Part shown: positions 54,060 to 64,000 of the stretch, one piece after another | How the letters are laid out: each line of letters opens with the position of its first letter | How positions within the stretch are numbered: the first letter of the stretch is position 1 | Source of the DNA: Loripinus fragilis | Lineage: Eukaryota > Mollusca > Bivalvia > Lucinida > Lucinidae | Assembly: GCA_964019695.1 (NCBI GenBank) | Contig: OZ026528.1 | Span: forward strand, 57,679,602-57,743,601 | DNA: 64,000 nucleotides | Reading direction: 5' to 3' | The notes under the pieces: generated by a model | What the model was told of the DNA's origin: nothing | What the model saw: only the letters and a program-made list of their open reading frames with translations | The model's database searches: none | Made by a program: the position numbers and the translations under genes

Positions 54060-54390
54060 AAAATGGTTAAGGCCAAAAACTACAGCTTTATCTGTACTTC
54101 CACGTATGACCCAGGTTGACAGACTGACTGAAATTAGTTTAAGCCCTCCACTTATTGCATTAATGGCCGTTCCAAGGCGGTGTTTCTTTTGTGGATCTTT
54201 GTTTTTGTGTTTGTCTTTGCCTTCTGTGATGTTTGTTTATTGTATCCTAGTAGTCACCTTTTGGTAAAGGGCTGACATCTTGGCTCTCTTGTGTGTGACA
54301 TTTTCTTTTCCTTTTGTCACTTTCTCATATGGTGTCCTGTGTCAGGTGTGGTACTTGATTGTATCGATTTCTGATCTTTGCCTTCTATCT
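54060..54390 (-). repeat. R1 repeat, opposite strand
   Basis: Reads the R1 landmarks in reverse: TTTAAGCCCT, GCCGTTCCAAGGCGGT, GTCAGGTGTGGTACTTGATT and CGATTTCTGATCTTTGCC. It starts about 40 bases beyond the right end of E2. Confidence 0.6.
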
Positions 54391-54907
54391 TACTTTGAAC
54401 TAAGAAAAACTCGAATATCAATCTGGGGAAAATTGGCATGGATGATGTCAATGACACAGATAAAAGAAATACAAGAGACAATGGGCCTATTTAGAATCTG
54501 ACAGAGAAAGATGTCAACCGTGTCATTCAAACTCTTCTAATGAAGTTAAGAAAACATTTGAACTTGGAAAATATTTAATTATCAAGTATGTCATTGGCCA
54601 AGAAATGTTGATGGTAGTTTTAAGAATATAGTTTATGTTGAACTGCAACTCACTTTCTATTAAAGAAGTTTGTGTGATATTGGCTGTTGTAAGGCAAATG
54701 ACAATGAAACCACCAATAAACTGGATGCCTCAAAAGTCTGCACTTCTCAAAGTAAAACAGTTAATGAACATTTAAATAGCTTATCTGTTGACAGTGTCAA
54801 AACCCCATGCGTCACTTCCAGACTTTGTGTAAAGACACGAAAGGCAAATGCTAATAGGACTTCAGGGAAGATGTAAAGGTTTATAATCTTCAAGGACTCC
54901 TCACAAT
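54391..54907. other. No gene recognised
   Basis: A 68-codon plus-strand open frame (54670) has no motif. No repeats matched. Confidence 0.3.
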
Positions 54908-55556
54908 AAGGCTGCACAGACAAGTTATTTGGCCAATTTTGGGCCTGGGGGTGGTAGTTTTGGAAAGATAATTTTTGGTTCCCATGACAATTTATTTACA
55001 AATGTTCTGTATCAAAGGTAACCATATATGAGCCAAAACTAAATGATATAGTTTGGAATCCAAACCTGGCCCAATACAAGCCAGCCATCTAATAGCCACT
55101 ATACCCCACCCACTGTTTTTTCCTAAAAACATACATAGGACCCCCATTTAATTTGTTTGATTGTAAAAAAATACCTGCAAGCGCCAAACCATTCACACAC
55201 ACACATGAATGTGTAGATTGGCAGGATATACTATGAAAAATAATAATCAGAAGTGACGGTAACCAATAAACCTTTTCGCTACTTTCCTTAGAAAAAACAA
55301 AAAAAATTCTGTGTTCAAATTTACCCACTTGAAAATGATTCTGTCTGCATTATCTCCCCCTGCCACACAGCATACAGAGTCGGCATTTAGCTATATTTTT
55401 TATGTCATGTGACACAATTACCATTTGTAAAAAATCTTTAAATTAAGAAATATTAAGATTCAGAATTCTTGACACAAGCCATCATATTTTTATGACAGGC
55501 TTTTGTACTGTCTGGAAATCGTCCATCCCCAATTGGAAGTTGAGCAGTGCAGCCTT
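54908..55556. mobile_element. AAGGCTGCAC-ended MITE, copy 1
   Basis: Inverted ends AAGGCTGCAC and GTGCAGCCTT. A second, internally deleted copy is at 59412-59800 and shares TTCTGTATCAAAGGTAACCA and the AGGCTTTTGTACT block. Non-coding; it lies upstream of the first transposase relic, as the second copy does for the second relic. Confidence 0.65.
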
Positions 55557-56446
55557 AATTGCCAAGGTTTTCCTATATACCCAGACAGACATGATCACGT
55601 GGGTCACGTCTAGTTATTTACCACATTAGCAAATACAAAAAATAAAGTAGACATGAAAATCATGTCTTTTGTTTATATATCAATTTCCAATTTTCACAAA
55701 TTTTGTTGGCCAGTAATATTGAAAATCAAGAATCCAGAGTATGTCCAACTACAGAACCTACTTTTAGAAGATTTTACTGATAAGTTTTCAATGTAAATGT
55801 TAGCATAAACCAGGCAACTGATGTTTTCTGCATCATTATCAACTATTTCCAGTGGCTCAATATGACTGTTCTATTTGGAAGGGGCCGTAAATTTTGTATA
55901 CCACCAAAATATGCTGAAATTGGCTTATAGATCCAAATATGCAGCATTTCACCCCACACCTGATCAGTAGCTACTTATTGTCACTGGCAAAATACGTGAA
56001 AAGTGTAACCCATGCAGTACTATTAAAATAATTGCTCCCTCTAATCTGAGAAATAAATTACAAATATAGATAGCAGCCGCTTAAAACTGTACAGAACAAT
56101 GGAGTTTCTCCTTTTAATGAGAATCTGACTCTCGGACAGCCAGCAGGCCCTATCAAGAATGCATTCAGCTTCAAAAAGAACAGATACCTGCATTTTATTT
56201 CTGGTTGTTAGTCTACAAATGTGTTTTCTGAGGTGAAATTTTATAAACATTGTCTTTTATTGGATCAACTTCGTTAAAACTGTCAAATATGTATTGCTGA
56301 GTGCAGAAATCTGTGAAAAGGAATAAGAGTAGGAGGAAAACTCAGTTTAAGCCTGGTCATCCATGTTCATATGTAAGGGAGTCTAAGGGAGAGAATCTTC
56401 TGAAAGTAGGGATGAAAGTTCAGTATTTACTCAACTTACTTCAAGA
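55557..56446. other. Upstream spacer of transposase relic 1
   Basis: No gene recognised. The last 45 bases (AAAGTAGGGATGAAAGT onward, from about 56402) match the equivalent place in copy 2 (60447) and mark the start of the duplicated block. Confidence 0.4.
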
Positions 56447-58105
56447 ATGAGTTCTTCTGAATTTCCAGATGTGATGTCAGTGTCAACAAGTAGCCAGTCA
56501 AGCCAGAGTTTGGCTACTATAACGTACAGATTTAGACCTAGAAAAGACAAAACTAATGTTGAAACCAGTGCTCGGAGAAATAAAAAAGCTGGAAATGAAA
56601 ACATAATTGTAAATATTAAGAAGTTGGAGGACCTTTGTAGTGCTTTTGTACACAGTAGTGAGGCTGCAGACTCCAACACGGTTACAGTTAGCGAAGTAGA
56701 GCAGAAAGGCTTGGGTGCCTCTGTCAGTGTGACATGTAAAAAGTGTGGGTTTAAGACTCTAAAAACTGGATTATTTACAACTGTGAAGCCTGAAAGAGGT
56801 CCAGATGGAGGATATATTAATACGATGATGGTTATGCCAGTGGTGAAATCAAGAAGGGGCCTTAGTGACTTAAATCTAGTTCTGTCTTGCCTCAATGTAA
56901 AGGATCCAAGTATATGCTTTCTTCAGAGGAAGCTTGATAAGCTCACGGACAAAACTGAAGAATTTAACAAAAAGCAAACGATAGAATCATCAATGTGTGA
57001 AAAGGATTCAATGTTTTGCCGGCTTGCCAAACACAAGTGATATTGAGTATGATGTGTCGTGCAGCAATTGGCCAGCACAAGGATGTGAATGCGCGACACA
57101 GAGCTTTGCGTCACTGATTGAACAAACTACAACAAACATCTGCAAATATCAATTGAGACAGCAAATAGACTGCACACTAAACCAAACTGTGAACACAATA
57201 CCAACAACTGTAAGAGGAACTTCAATCCACAAGATTCAATCCAAATCGTCCGAGTCAAAACTATTGAAAAGAAACTTAGACACCATACATCAGCAAAATA
57301 TCTTAAAGATTCGATCCGTTACAAGTGATGCCAGCACACAAATAGCCAAAGCTCTCAGGGAATACAATGCATCTGGAAACCATTCTGTTAGAAACTATAA
57401 ATGCTTCATACATAGGATGAGGTCCCTACATAGGCATATCAAGGGAATAAAATTAAAGAGTGTGCCAAAAGAGTATGATAAAGGTGTTTTTTCTAAAAAA
57501 AAAACTTGCATCTTGCCTTCAGTCACGTGTAAGATTAGAGCTGACGAGGCACTGTAACTTTTTGGGATGATGACCTGTATGTTCAGCAAGCAAAATTGTG
57601 TATAGAAAATATTATAAACTGTTTTCAGGGAAATCACTCTGACTGCAGAAGCAGGCCTATGGTTTGAGGCCAATTTGCCATCATACAGTACCAAGTTTCT
57701 TCCATATTGGAAACATATTCAGTTAAGTGGGGTTGATATTGATAGCATTAGACTGTCAAATAACAACCAGTGTAAAACTTTGCACTCTCGAGTGTTTGGA
57801 TGTGTCCGAAAACATACAGTTTGGAGCAGGAATTTTACAGGACTGTGTCATTCTGTAAAACATGCTGCTAGTTTAGGGACAGGCGAATCCCTTGTGAAAC
57901 TATAGAGGAACTTGGACTACCAGATACACAGGCAGATCTTATTTATCTGCATATGAAGACGCTGGACTCAATATCAAAATTTCATGGAAGACACATTTCC
58001 ATAGTACAAAAAGCCTTCGGTACATGCGCCACAAGCAAAAGAGAAATCATAAAATCCAAAATAAATGTTGAACATGACTATGGCCTTAACCCAATGAGTC
58101 AGTGA
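56447..58105 (+). pseudogene. Mutator-like transposase relic, copy 1
   Basis: The first 197 codons read openly from an ATG: a Ser-rich start (MSSSEFPDVMSVSTSSQSSQ), a Cys pair (CKKCGFKT) and a helical region. Then the frame shifts. The rest is spread over frames: GCECATQSFASLIEQTTT, KPNCEHNTNNCK, ILKIRSVTSDASTQIAKALR, CFIHRMRSLHRHIKGIKLKS, FLPYWKHIQLSGVDIDSI, LHSRVFGCVRKHTVWSRNF and LHMKTLDSISKFHGRHIS, ending in DYGLNPMSQ and TGA. This order resembles proteins annotated as Mutator-like transposase domain in molluscs. At least four frame changes or stops rule out a product. The family call is from memory of the pattern, not a search. Confidence 0.6.
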
Positions 58106-58619
58106 AGGAGGGGGTGTACAACGATTTATTGAACAGTACATATAAACAGCAAGTACCGTAAAAATCCTAACATTTCTGACAGACACTATTCCAATGCAAA
58201 TCTGATTAAAACATGAGGATACTGATTGATTAGCTGGCAGCATTGTGACCAGAAGCAGTCCTGGTGATCTGCTGCTGCTTTCATCAGAAACATCCCAACA
58301 GCAAGAAGGTCTTGAACTTGACTGCTTGCCTTCGTCTACTTCCATACTTTGTGAATAACAGCAGGGTAGAATGGTTAACCAAAATTTTAAACAACCTGCA
58401 CTAACCTCAGATTTGTATCCAAATTATGTTCACTGTATTGCAATGCATTTATCGGCCAAGGTCGGAGCAGTCTCATTTTTGAGCATGCTGATCTGGGCCT
58501 ACACTATTCATACAAACCTGTAAGTCAGAAATTTTAGATCAATGCAGTACAGCCAATATAAAACACAAACAAATTTAACTGATAAAAAATTAACAACAAC
58601 AACAATAAAGAGCCCTTAC
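58106..58619. other. Spacer between convergent relics, copy 1
   Basis: Mostly non-coding. The minus strand holds a frame starting MEVDEGKQSSSRPS (58345) that could be a further exon or 3' UTR of the nuclease relic upstream, but nothing confirms it. Confidence 0.35.
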
Positions 58620-58975
58620 CTGCACGAGACAGTCACTTAAACAATAATGGCTGTAGCATTGGCCGTCATTTTTACAAGGCAGCCCTTTATTATTTACACT
58701 GTGTGGCTCTAGTGTCAAGTGATTTAACTTAACACAATTTTAATTAAATCACAAATGAGAAACATCATCTTCTGGAGAAATCCAGTAAACATCTGGCTGA
58801 AAAATAGCAAATACAGCCCAATGCGCTTTAAAACTTATGCGTCTGCCCCTGAACATTAGCCTGATTCCCCCATAGCCACATGGATCTAAACGGCCCTGCC
58901 AAAGGTGACAGTCACCATTTTTCACAATATATTTTTCAAATTGGTTGCACAGCCTCTTTTTTCACCATCAGTCAA
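58620..58975 (-). pseudogene. His-Me / His-Cys-box-type nuclease relic, copy 1
   Basis: The minus strand reads NQFEKYIVKNGDCHLWQGR, CGYGGIRLMF, an altered AHxAVFAIFQPDV, then DDVSHL, NCVKLNHLTLEPHSVNN, LPCKNDGQC, up to a CAG|GTAAGG donor at 58620. The pattern CxxW...GYG...AHR...SHL...C...HLxLEPxxVN...C...C matches the zinc-binding loop of His-Cys-box (I-PpoI-like) endonucleases. In-frame stops after SHL and FN show decay. It faces the transposase relic, 515 bases away. Confidence 0.55.
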
Positions 58976-59411
58976 TCTTTTTATACATTCAAAAATATAC
59001 AGGCCATTGTGGCTAGCTGCAAAGTAAATTTTGAGCTTTTTGGAGTAATTATAAAGAGCATTCACACACTCACGGCTGAAAAATACATATTGTAAGCCAA
59101 TTGGAGGGTCAATATTGAAAGCAAATAGAGAAATGCTATGCTAAATGTTGTTAAATTGTGCCTCATTTCATCACAGGCCATGGCTAAGACATAAGCATGA
59201 AATAATTTGGACACACTCTGTGTTCTTGGGAATAAAAATAATCTATCCAAGAAAATCACTCTGCAATCACTAAATAGATTCAAACTTCATCTGCATATAG
59301 TGAAAGACTCTCACTAATCAGATTCAAACTTTTCATCTGCATATAGTGATAGACTCCAATTGGAATAAATAGACACCCACATGCAACAATGAAAAATGAG
59401 GGTCTGTCCTT
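58976..59411. other. Possible upstream part of nuclease relic
   Basis: The minus strand has short frames (59283-59062) that recur in the second copy near 63900-64000, but I cannot assign a domain. A short direct repeat occurs at 59278-59350 (ATTCAAACTTCATCTGCATAT units). Confidence 0.3.
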
Positions 59412-59800
59412 AAGGCTGCATGGACCAGTTTTTCGGCCAATTTGGAGCTTCAGGGGGTGGTGTTTTTGGAAAGATAATTTTTGGTTGACATATTGTTTAC
59501 AAATGTTCTGTATCAAAGGTAACCATACACAAGCCAAAACTAAATGATATAGTTTGGAAACCCATCTGGCCCAATCAAGCCAGCGATCTAATAGCCATTA
59601 TACCCCATCCCCACAGCATACAGAGTCGACATTGAGCTATAATTTTATGTCATGTGAAACAATTGCCATTTGTAAAAACTCTTTTTAAACTAAAAATATT
59701 AAAATTCAGGATATTTGACCCCAGCCATCAAATTTTAAGGCAGGCTTTTGTACTATCCGAAAATCGTCCTTCCCTAATTCAAAGCTGGTCAGTGCAGCCT
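59412..59800. mobile_element. AAGGCTGCAC-ended MITE, copy 2
   Basis: Same ends and flanking blocks as 54908-55556 but lacks about 250 internal bases (the part corresponding to 55113-55365). Confidence 0.6.
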
Positions 59801-60446
59801 AAACGACGACGACATGACGACAATCATGCATGATGCTGATAAAAGCAGGAATAACAAGACAAAGATCACTGACAACAACACCATTTAAGCTGAAGCATGA
59901 GAAAAGGCGTCCATTGGTAATTACATCAATGTTAGTTTTCTTTAAAATTGCTAAAAAAACTTAAACAGAGATAGCAAGATGTTTTTGACTGTTTTAGTTC
60001 TGTCATAAACACACTTCGAGCTTTGGTAAAGCATGACTGTACTAAGGCATCTCTTCAATAGTCACCTGTAATAATCAAAGCTCTGTATAAGCTCCTGTCT
60101 CTCTTTTTTCTGGTCTCCAAGCCAGCAAGATTGAAGAGAGACTTACAAAAGAAATGTTTGTACTAATTGATGCCAGATGTATTCCTACCAACATACAAGG
60201 CTGTAAGGTATACAACGAATGGATTTGCATGTGTGAAGTTCAAGACTTTGGCATCAATGTGGGATGAATACATAGTCAATGTTGAAAAAATGATGCGATA
60301 GGCCAGATTCTACGTAAATTTCCAGGTTTGAAAAGAATTATCATCTGTTAGGAAAAGTACAGCTTCACCCCAGATCAATAAGACAGGAGCGCCAAAGGGC
60401 ATAGTCAACATCCATTAGTCATCTCAAAGTTGAACGTGAAACTTTT
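59801..60446. other. Spacer upstream of transposase relic 2
   Basis: Not matched to the spacer before copy 1. About 60130-60440 has broken coding-like stretches but no motif I can name. Confidence 0.35.
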
Positions 60447-60491
60447 AAAAGTAGGGATGAAAGTGAAGTATTTACTCAACTTACTATAAGA

Positions 60492-62156
60492 ATGAGTTCT
60501 TCTGAATTTCCAGATGTGATGTCAGTGTCAACAAGTAGCAAGTCAAGCCAGAGTTTGGGTACTATAACCTACAGACTAAGACCTAGAAAAGACAAAGCTT
60601 ATGTTGAAACCAGTGCTCAGAGAAATATACAAGCTGGAAATGAAAACATTATTGTAAATATTAAGAAGCTGGAGGACCTTTATAGTGCTTTTGTACACAG
60701 TTGTGAAGCTGCAGACTCCAACACGGTTACAGTTAGCAATGTAGAGCGGAAAGGCTTGTGTGCCTCTGTCAGTGCGACATGTAAAAATTGTGGGTTTAAG
60801 ACTCCAAAAAATGGATTATTTACTGCTGTGAAACCTCAAAGAGGTCCAGATGGAGGATGTATTAATAGGATGATAGTTATGCCAGTGGTGAAATCAAGAG
60901 TGGGCCTTAGTGACATAAATCTAGTTCTGTCTTGCCTATATGTAAAGGCACCAAGTATATGCGTTCTTCAGAGGAAGCTTAATAAGCTCATGGACAAAAT
61001 TGAGGAATTTAACAAGAAGCAAATGATTGAAATCAACAATATGTGAAAAGGATTCAACGTTTTGCCGGCTTGCCAAACATAAGTGATATTGAGTATGAAG
61101 TGCCGTACAGCAATCGGCCATCACAGGGATGTGAATGCGCGACCGTAGCTTTGCACCTCTGATTGAACAAACTACAGCAAAACATCTGCGAATATCAATT
61201 GAGACAGCAAAAAGACTGTGCACTAAACCAAACTGTGAACACAATACCAACAACTGTAAGAGGAACTACAATCCACAAGATTCAATCCAATCGTCTGAGT
61301 CAAAACTTTTGAAAATAAACCTAGACACCGTTCATCAGCAAAATATCTTAAAGATTGGATCGGTTACAAGTGATGCCGGCACACAAATAGCCAAAGCTCT
61401 CAGGGAATACAATGTATCTGGAAACCATTCTGTTAAAACTATAAATGCTTCATTCATAGGATGAGGTCCCTACATAGGCATATCAAGGGAATAAAATTAA
61501 AGAGTGTGCCAAAAGGGTATGATAAAGGCGTTTTTTTTCTAAAAAAAAAATGCATCTTGCCTTCAGGCACTTATAAGATTAGAGCTGACGAGGCACCGTA
61601 AAAATTCTCCCGATGATGACCTGTTTGTACAGCAAGCCAAATTGTGTATAGAAAATATTATAAACTGTTTTCAGGGAAATCACTCTGACTGCAGATGAAG
61701 GCCTATGGTTTGTGAGGCAAATTTACCATCATACAGTACCAAGTTTCTTCCATATTGGAAACATATTCAGTTAAGTTGGGTTGATATTGATAGCATTAAA
61801 ATGTCAAATACCAACCAGTGTGAAACTTTGCACTCTCGAGTGTTTGGGTGTGTCCCAAAACACACAGTTTGGAGCAGGAATTTTACAGAACTGCGTCATT
61901 CTGTGAAACATGCTGCTTGTTTAGGGGCAGGTGAATCCCTTTTGAAAACAGTAGAGGGACTTGGAATACCAGTTACACAGGCAGATCCTTTCTATCTGCA
62001 TATGAAGACGCTGGACTCAATATCCAAATTTCATGGAAGACACATTTCCACTGCCAAGTACAAAAGCCTTCGGTACATGCGCCGCAAGCAAAAGAGAAAT
62101 AAAAAACCCAGATTAATGTTGAACATGACTATGGCCTTAACCCAATGAGTCAGTGA
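60492..62156 (+). pseudogene. Mutator-like transposase relic, copy 2
   Basis: Begins MSSSEFPDVMSVSTSSKSSQ and has CKNCGFKT, then breaks at about 61046. From 61135 one frame keeps SFAPLIEQTTAK, RISIETAKRLCTKPNCEH, LKIGSVTSDAGTQIAKALRE. From 61705 another keeps MVCEANLPSYSTKFLPYWKH, CETLHSRVFGCVPKHTVWSR, HMKTLDSISKFHGRHISTAK and a Lys/Arg-rich end. The Cys-containing PNCEHNTNNC patch and the SDAGTQ block are better kept here than in copy 1. At least three frame breaks. It is one half of a tandem duplication with 56447-58105. Confidence 0.65.
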
Positions 62157-62604
62157 AGGAGGGGGTGTACAAAAATTTATTAAACAGTACATATAAACAG
62201 CAAGCTTTTCAGACAGACACTATCCCAATGCAAATCTGATGAAAACATGAAGGTTCTGATTTTTAAGCTGGCAGCATTGTGACCAGGAGCAGTCCTGGTG
62301 ATCTGTTCTTGCTTTCATCAGGAATATCCTAACAGTAGGAAGGTCTTAAGTTGACTGTTTGCCTTCATCAACTTCCATAATTTGTGCATAAGAGCAGGAT
62401 AGCAGGTTAACCAAAACTTTAAACAACCTGCACTAACCTCAGATTTGTATCCAAATTATGTTGACTGTATTGCAATACATTTATTGGCCACGATCAGAGC
62501 ATTCTCATTTTCGAGCATGCTGATCTGGGCCTACACTGTTCATACAAACCTGTCAGTCAGAAATTTAAGATCAGTGCAGTACAGCCAATATAAAACACAA
62601 ACTA
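62157..62604. other. Spacer between convergent relics, copy 2
   Basis: Matches 58106-58560 of the first copy closely, including CTGATCTGGGCCTACACT. No gene. Confidence 0.45.
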
Positions 62605-63387
62605 TACCCAACAAAAAAAGAAACGCACCACTGCGATTTTTTCATTAAAATCGCCTTTTAAAACGAAAATGTTAATTGTCATAAAATATTCATTTCAGAT
62701 CAAATCTTACTAAAACTTGACTGTGACGTAGATGCGTATCTGTACCTTCCATGTACAGGCACAAAACTCACCAAGGCGAATGGTAAACGAGTTGCGGAAG
62801 CGTTAATTCAATGCTACTGTCTACATTAAATTCCGAGTATGTTTTACATTTGCAAAGTATGAAAACGATACGTTGTCTTTATGTGAGACGACCAATGTGT
62901 TTATTTATGCATATTTGTTATTCCAAAATCCGTTTTCATCAGTTAGGACCCTTTAAATTGATTAAAACAATGTTGAACTCTTTAAATGTTTTGTAAGGTT
63001 TATCTCCAGTGTGGAATCGTTATCCAAAGGGAAGTCACAATACGAGCTACCTGGTTTAATTATCGCGTATGATTAATTAACAGATAGAAATTGCAAAGAA
63101 TACGTGTCTGAGTACAATTTGGTCTACTGAAATGATTCTCATTGCTTGAACTTATCCAGCAAGAGAGCATTATAAAAACGCCTATTTCTTGTGACTTTAC
63201 AATTTGACCCCCACTTGGCTCACGACCAATTTTCTTTAACTCATTTTTGACGCCAGATTGCAAAAGACGTGTGACGCAGCAGTACTTGACATGCCTTTGC
63301 ACTGATACAAACTAAACTAGCCTATCCCTTGTGATCTTCCTGGAAGTTGAACAGTTCTAAGTGGTGCGTTTCTTTTTTTGTCGGGTA
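62605..63387. mobile_element. TA-flanked DNA transposon E3
   Basis: 783 bp with 28-bp inverted ends differing at one base: TACCCAACAAAAAAAG or TACCCGACAAAAAAAG, then AAACGCACCACT, flanked by TA. The first duplicate copy shows the empty site (ACAAACAAATTTAAC near 58568), so both boundaries are confirmed. No transposase. Confidence 0.85.
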
Positions 63388-63436
63388 TAATTTAACAGAT
63401 AAAAAAACAACAACAACAACAATAAAGAGCCCTTAC

Positions 63437-63795
63437 CTACATAAGACAGTCACTTAAACCGTAATGGCCTAAGCATTGGCCGTCATTTTTACATGGCAGC
63501 CTTTTATTATTTACACTGTGTGGCTCTAGTGATAAGTGATTCAACTTAGCACAATTTTAGTTAAATCCCAAATGAGAAACGTCATCATTTGGAGGAATCA
63601 AGTAAACATCTGGCTGAAAGATAGCAAATACAGCCCTATGCGCTGTCAAACTTATGCGTCTGCTCCTGAACATAAGCCTGATTCCCCCATAGCCACATGC
63701 ATCTAAACGGCCCTGCCAAAGGTGACAGTCACCTTTTTTCACGATATATTTTTCAAATTGGTTGCACAGCCTCTTTTTTCATCATCAGTCAAGAT
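63437..63795 (-). pseudogene. His-Me / His-Cys-box-type nuclease relic, copy 2
   Basis: Better preserved than copy 1: the minus strand reads NQFEKYIVKKGDCHLWQGR, CGYGGIRLMFRSRRISLTAH, RAVFAIFQPDV, DDVSHLGFN, then a stop, then NCAKLNHLSLEPHSVNNK, LPCKNDGQCLGH, ending at a GTAAGG donor. The AHR and SHL histidines and most Cys are kept. The single stop after FN and a TAG just before the donor are the breaks seen in this stretch. The family resemblance is to the zinc-binding loop of homing endonucleases. Host- or transposon-derived versions of this fold are known in animals; which applies is not clear. Confidence 0.6.
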
Positions 63796-64000
63796 TTTAA
63801 TACATTCAAAAATCTACAAGCCATTGTGGCTAGCTGCAAAGTAAATTTTTAGGTTTTTTAGTAATTATAAAGAGCATACACACACTCACAGCTGACAAAT
63901 ACATATTTGAAGCCAATTGGAGGGTCAATAATAAAAACAAATAGAGTAATTCTATGCTAAATGTTGTTAAAATGTGCCTCATTTCATCACAGGCCATGGC
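63796..64000. other. End of window within duplicated block
   Basis: Matches 58980-59190 of copy 1. The duplication continues beyond the window. Confidence 0.5.

Noticed and set aside
58880..59095. 71-codon plus-strand open frame
   Set aside because: It lies opposite the nuclease relic, whose minus-strand motif pattern is stronger and is shared with copy 2.

Overview
This window is eukaryotic and very probably from a bivalve mollusc. The evidence is its AT-rich intergenic DNA, GT-AG introns, tRNA-derived SINEs, and many non-LTR and DNA transposon families. It also has tandem-repeat-bearing elements of the kind known in clams and oysters, and relics of transposase types common in mollusc genomes (DDE_Tnp_4 with THAP, Mutator-like, SWIM/YqaJ). 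I cannot name the species from the sequence alone.

Layout. 0-5.4 kb: a decayed SWIM/YqaJ-type exonuclease (+) and a decayed multi-exon THAP/DDE transposase (-). 6.5-9.6 kb: a SINE piece, MITEs, and the first exon of a small secreted-peptide gene (7563-7617, with a TATA box upstream). 10-16 kb: a tandem-repeat element with a terminal hairpin, a TA-flanked transposon, and a tRNA-like SINE. 16.06-22.07 kb: full-length LINE copy A (-) with a 12-bp target-site duplication (TSD). 22.6-25.4 kb: an inverted MITE pair, then the second exon of the secreted-peptide gene (23936-24084), then more MITEs. 25.6-27.1 kb: a partial duplicate of the peptide gene (promoter and exon 1) whose exon is split by a palindromic MITE. 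27.3-33.8 kb: a three-level nest of elements; innermost is a CR1/L2-like LINE encoding a 2A-like NPGP motif, a PHD finger, an AP endonuclease and a reverse transcriptase. 36.98-42.96 kb: full-length LINE copy B with a 13-bp TSD, nearly intact. 43-50.9 kb: SINEs, a long-TIR element, two tandem arrays, a second hairpin-ended element, and a truncated third LINE copy. 51.27-54.02 kb: a TA-flanked transposon carrying a three-monomer higher-order repeat packed with nuclear-receptor-like motifs. 54.9-64 kb: a tandem duplication, each copy holding a decayed Mutator-like transposase (+) and, convergent to it, a decayed His-Me/His-Cys-box-type nuclease (-).

How it works together. Apart from the secreted-peptide gene and its broken duplicate, almost everything recognisable is mobile DNA. 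The 16.3-kb intron of the peptide gene has grown by successive insertions, and LINE A sits entirely inside it. The SINEs share (CAAA)n tails and a similar 3' motif with the A/B LINE family, so that LINE may mobilise them. Three DNA transposons with different outer ends share one inner TIR motif at fixed spacing. Most transposon ORFs are broken by stops or frameshifts; LINE B is the least damaged, with one 1-nt frameshift seen. All calls come from reading the sequence and from family knowledge; no database search was run.
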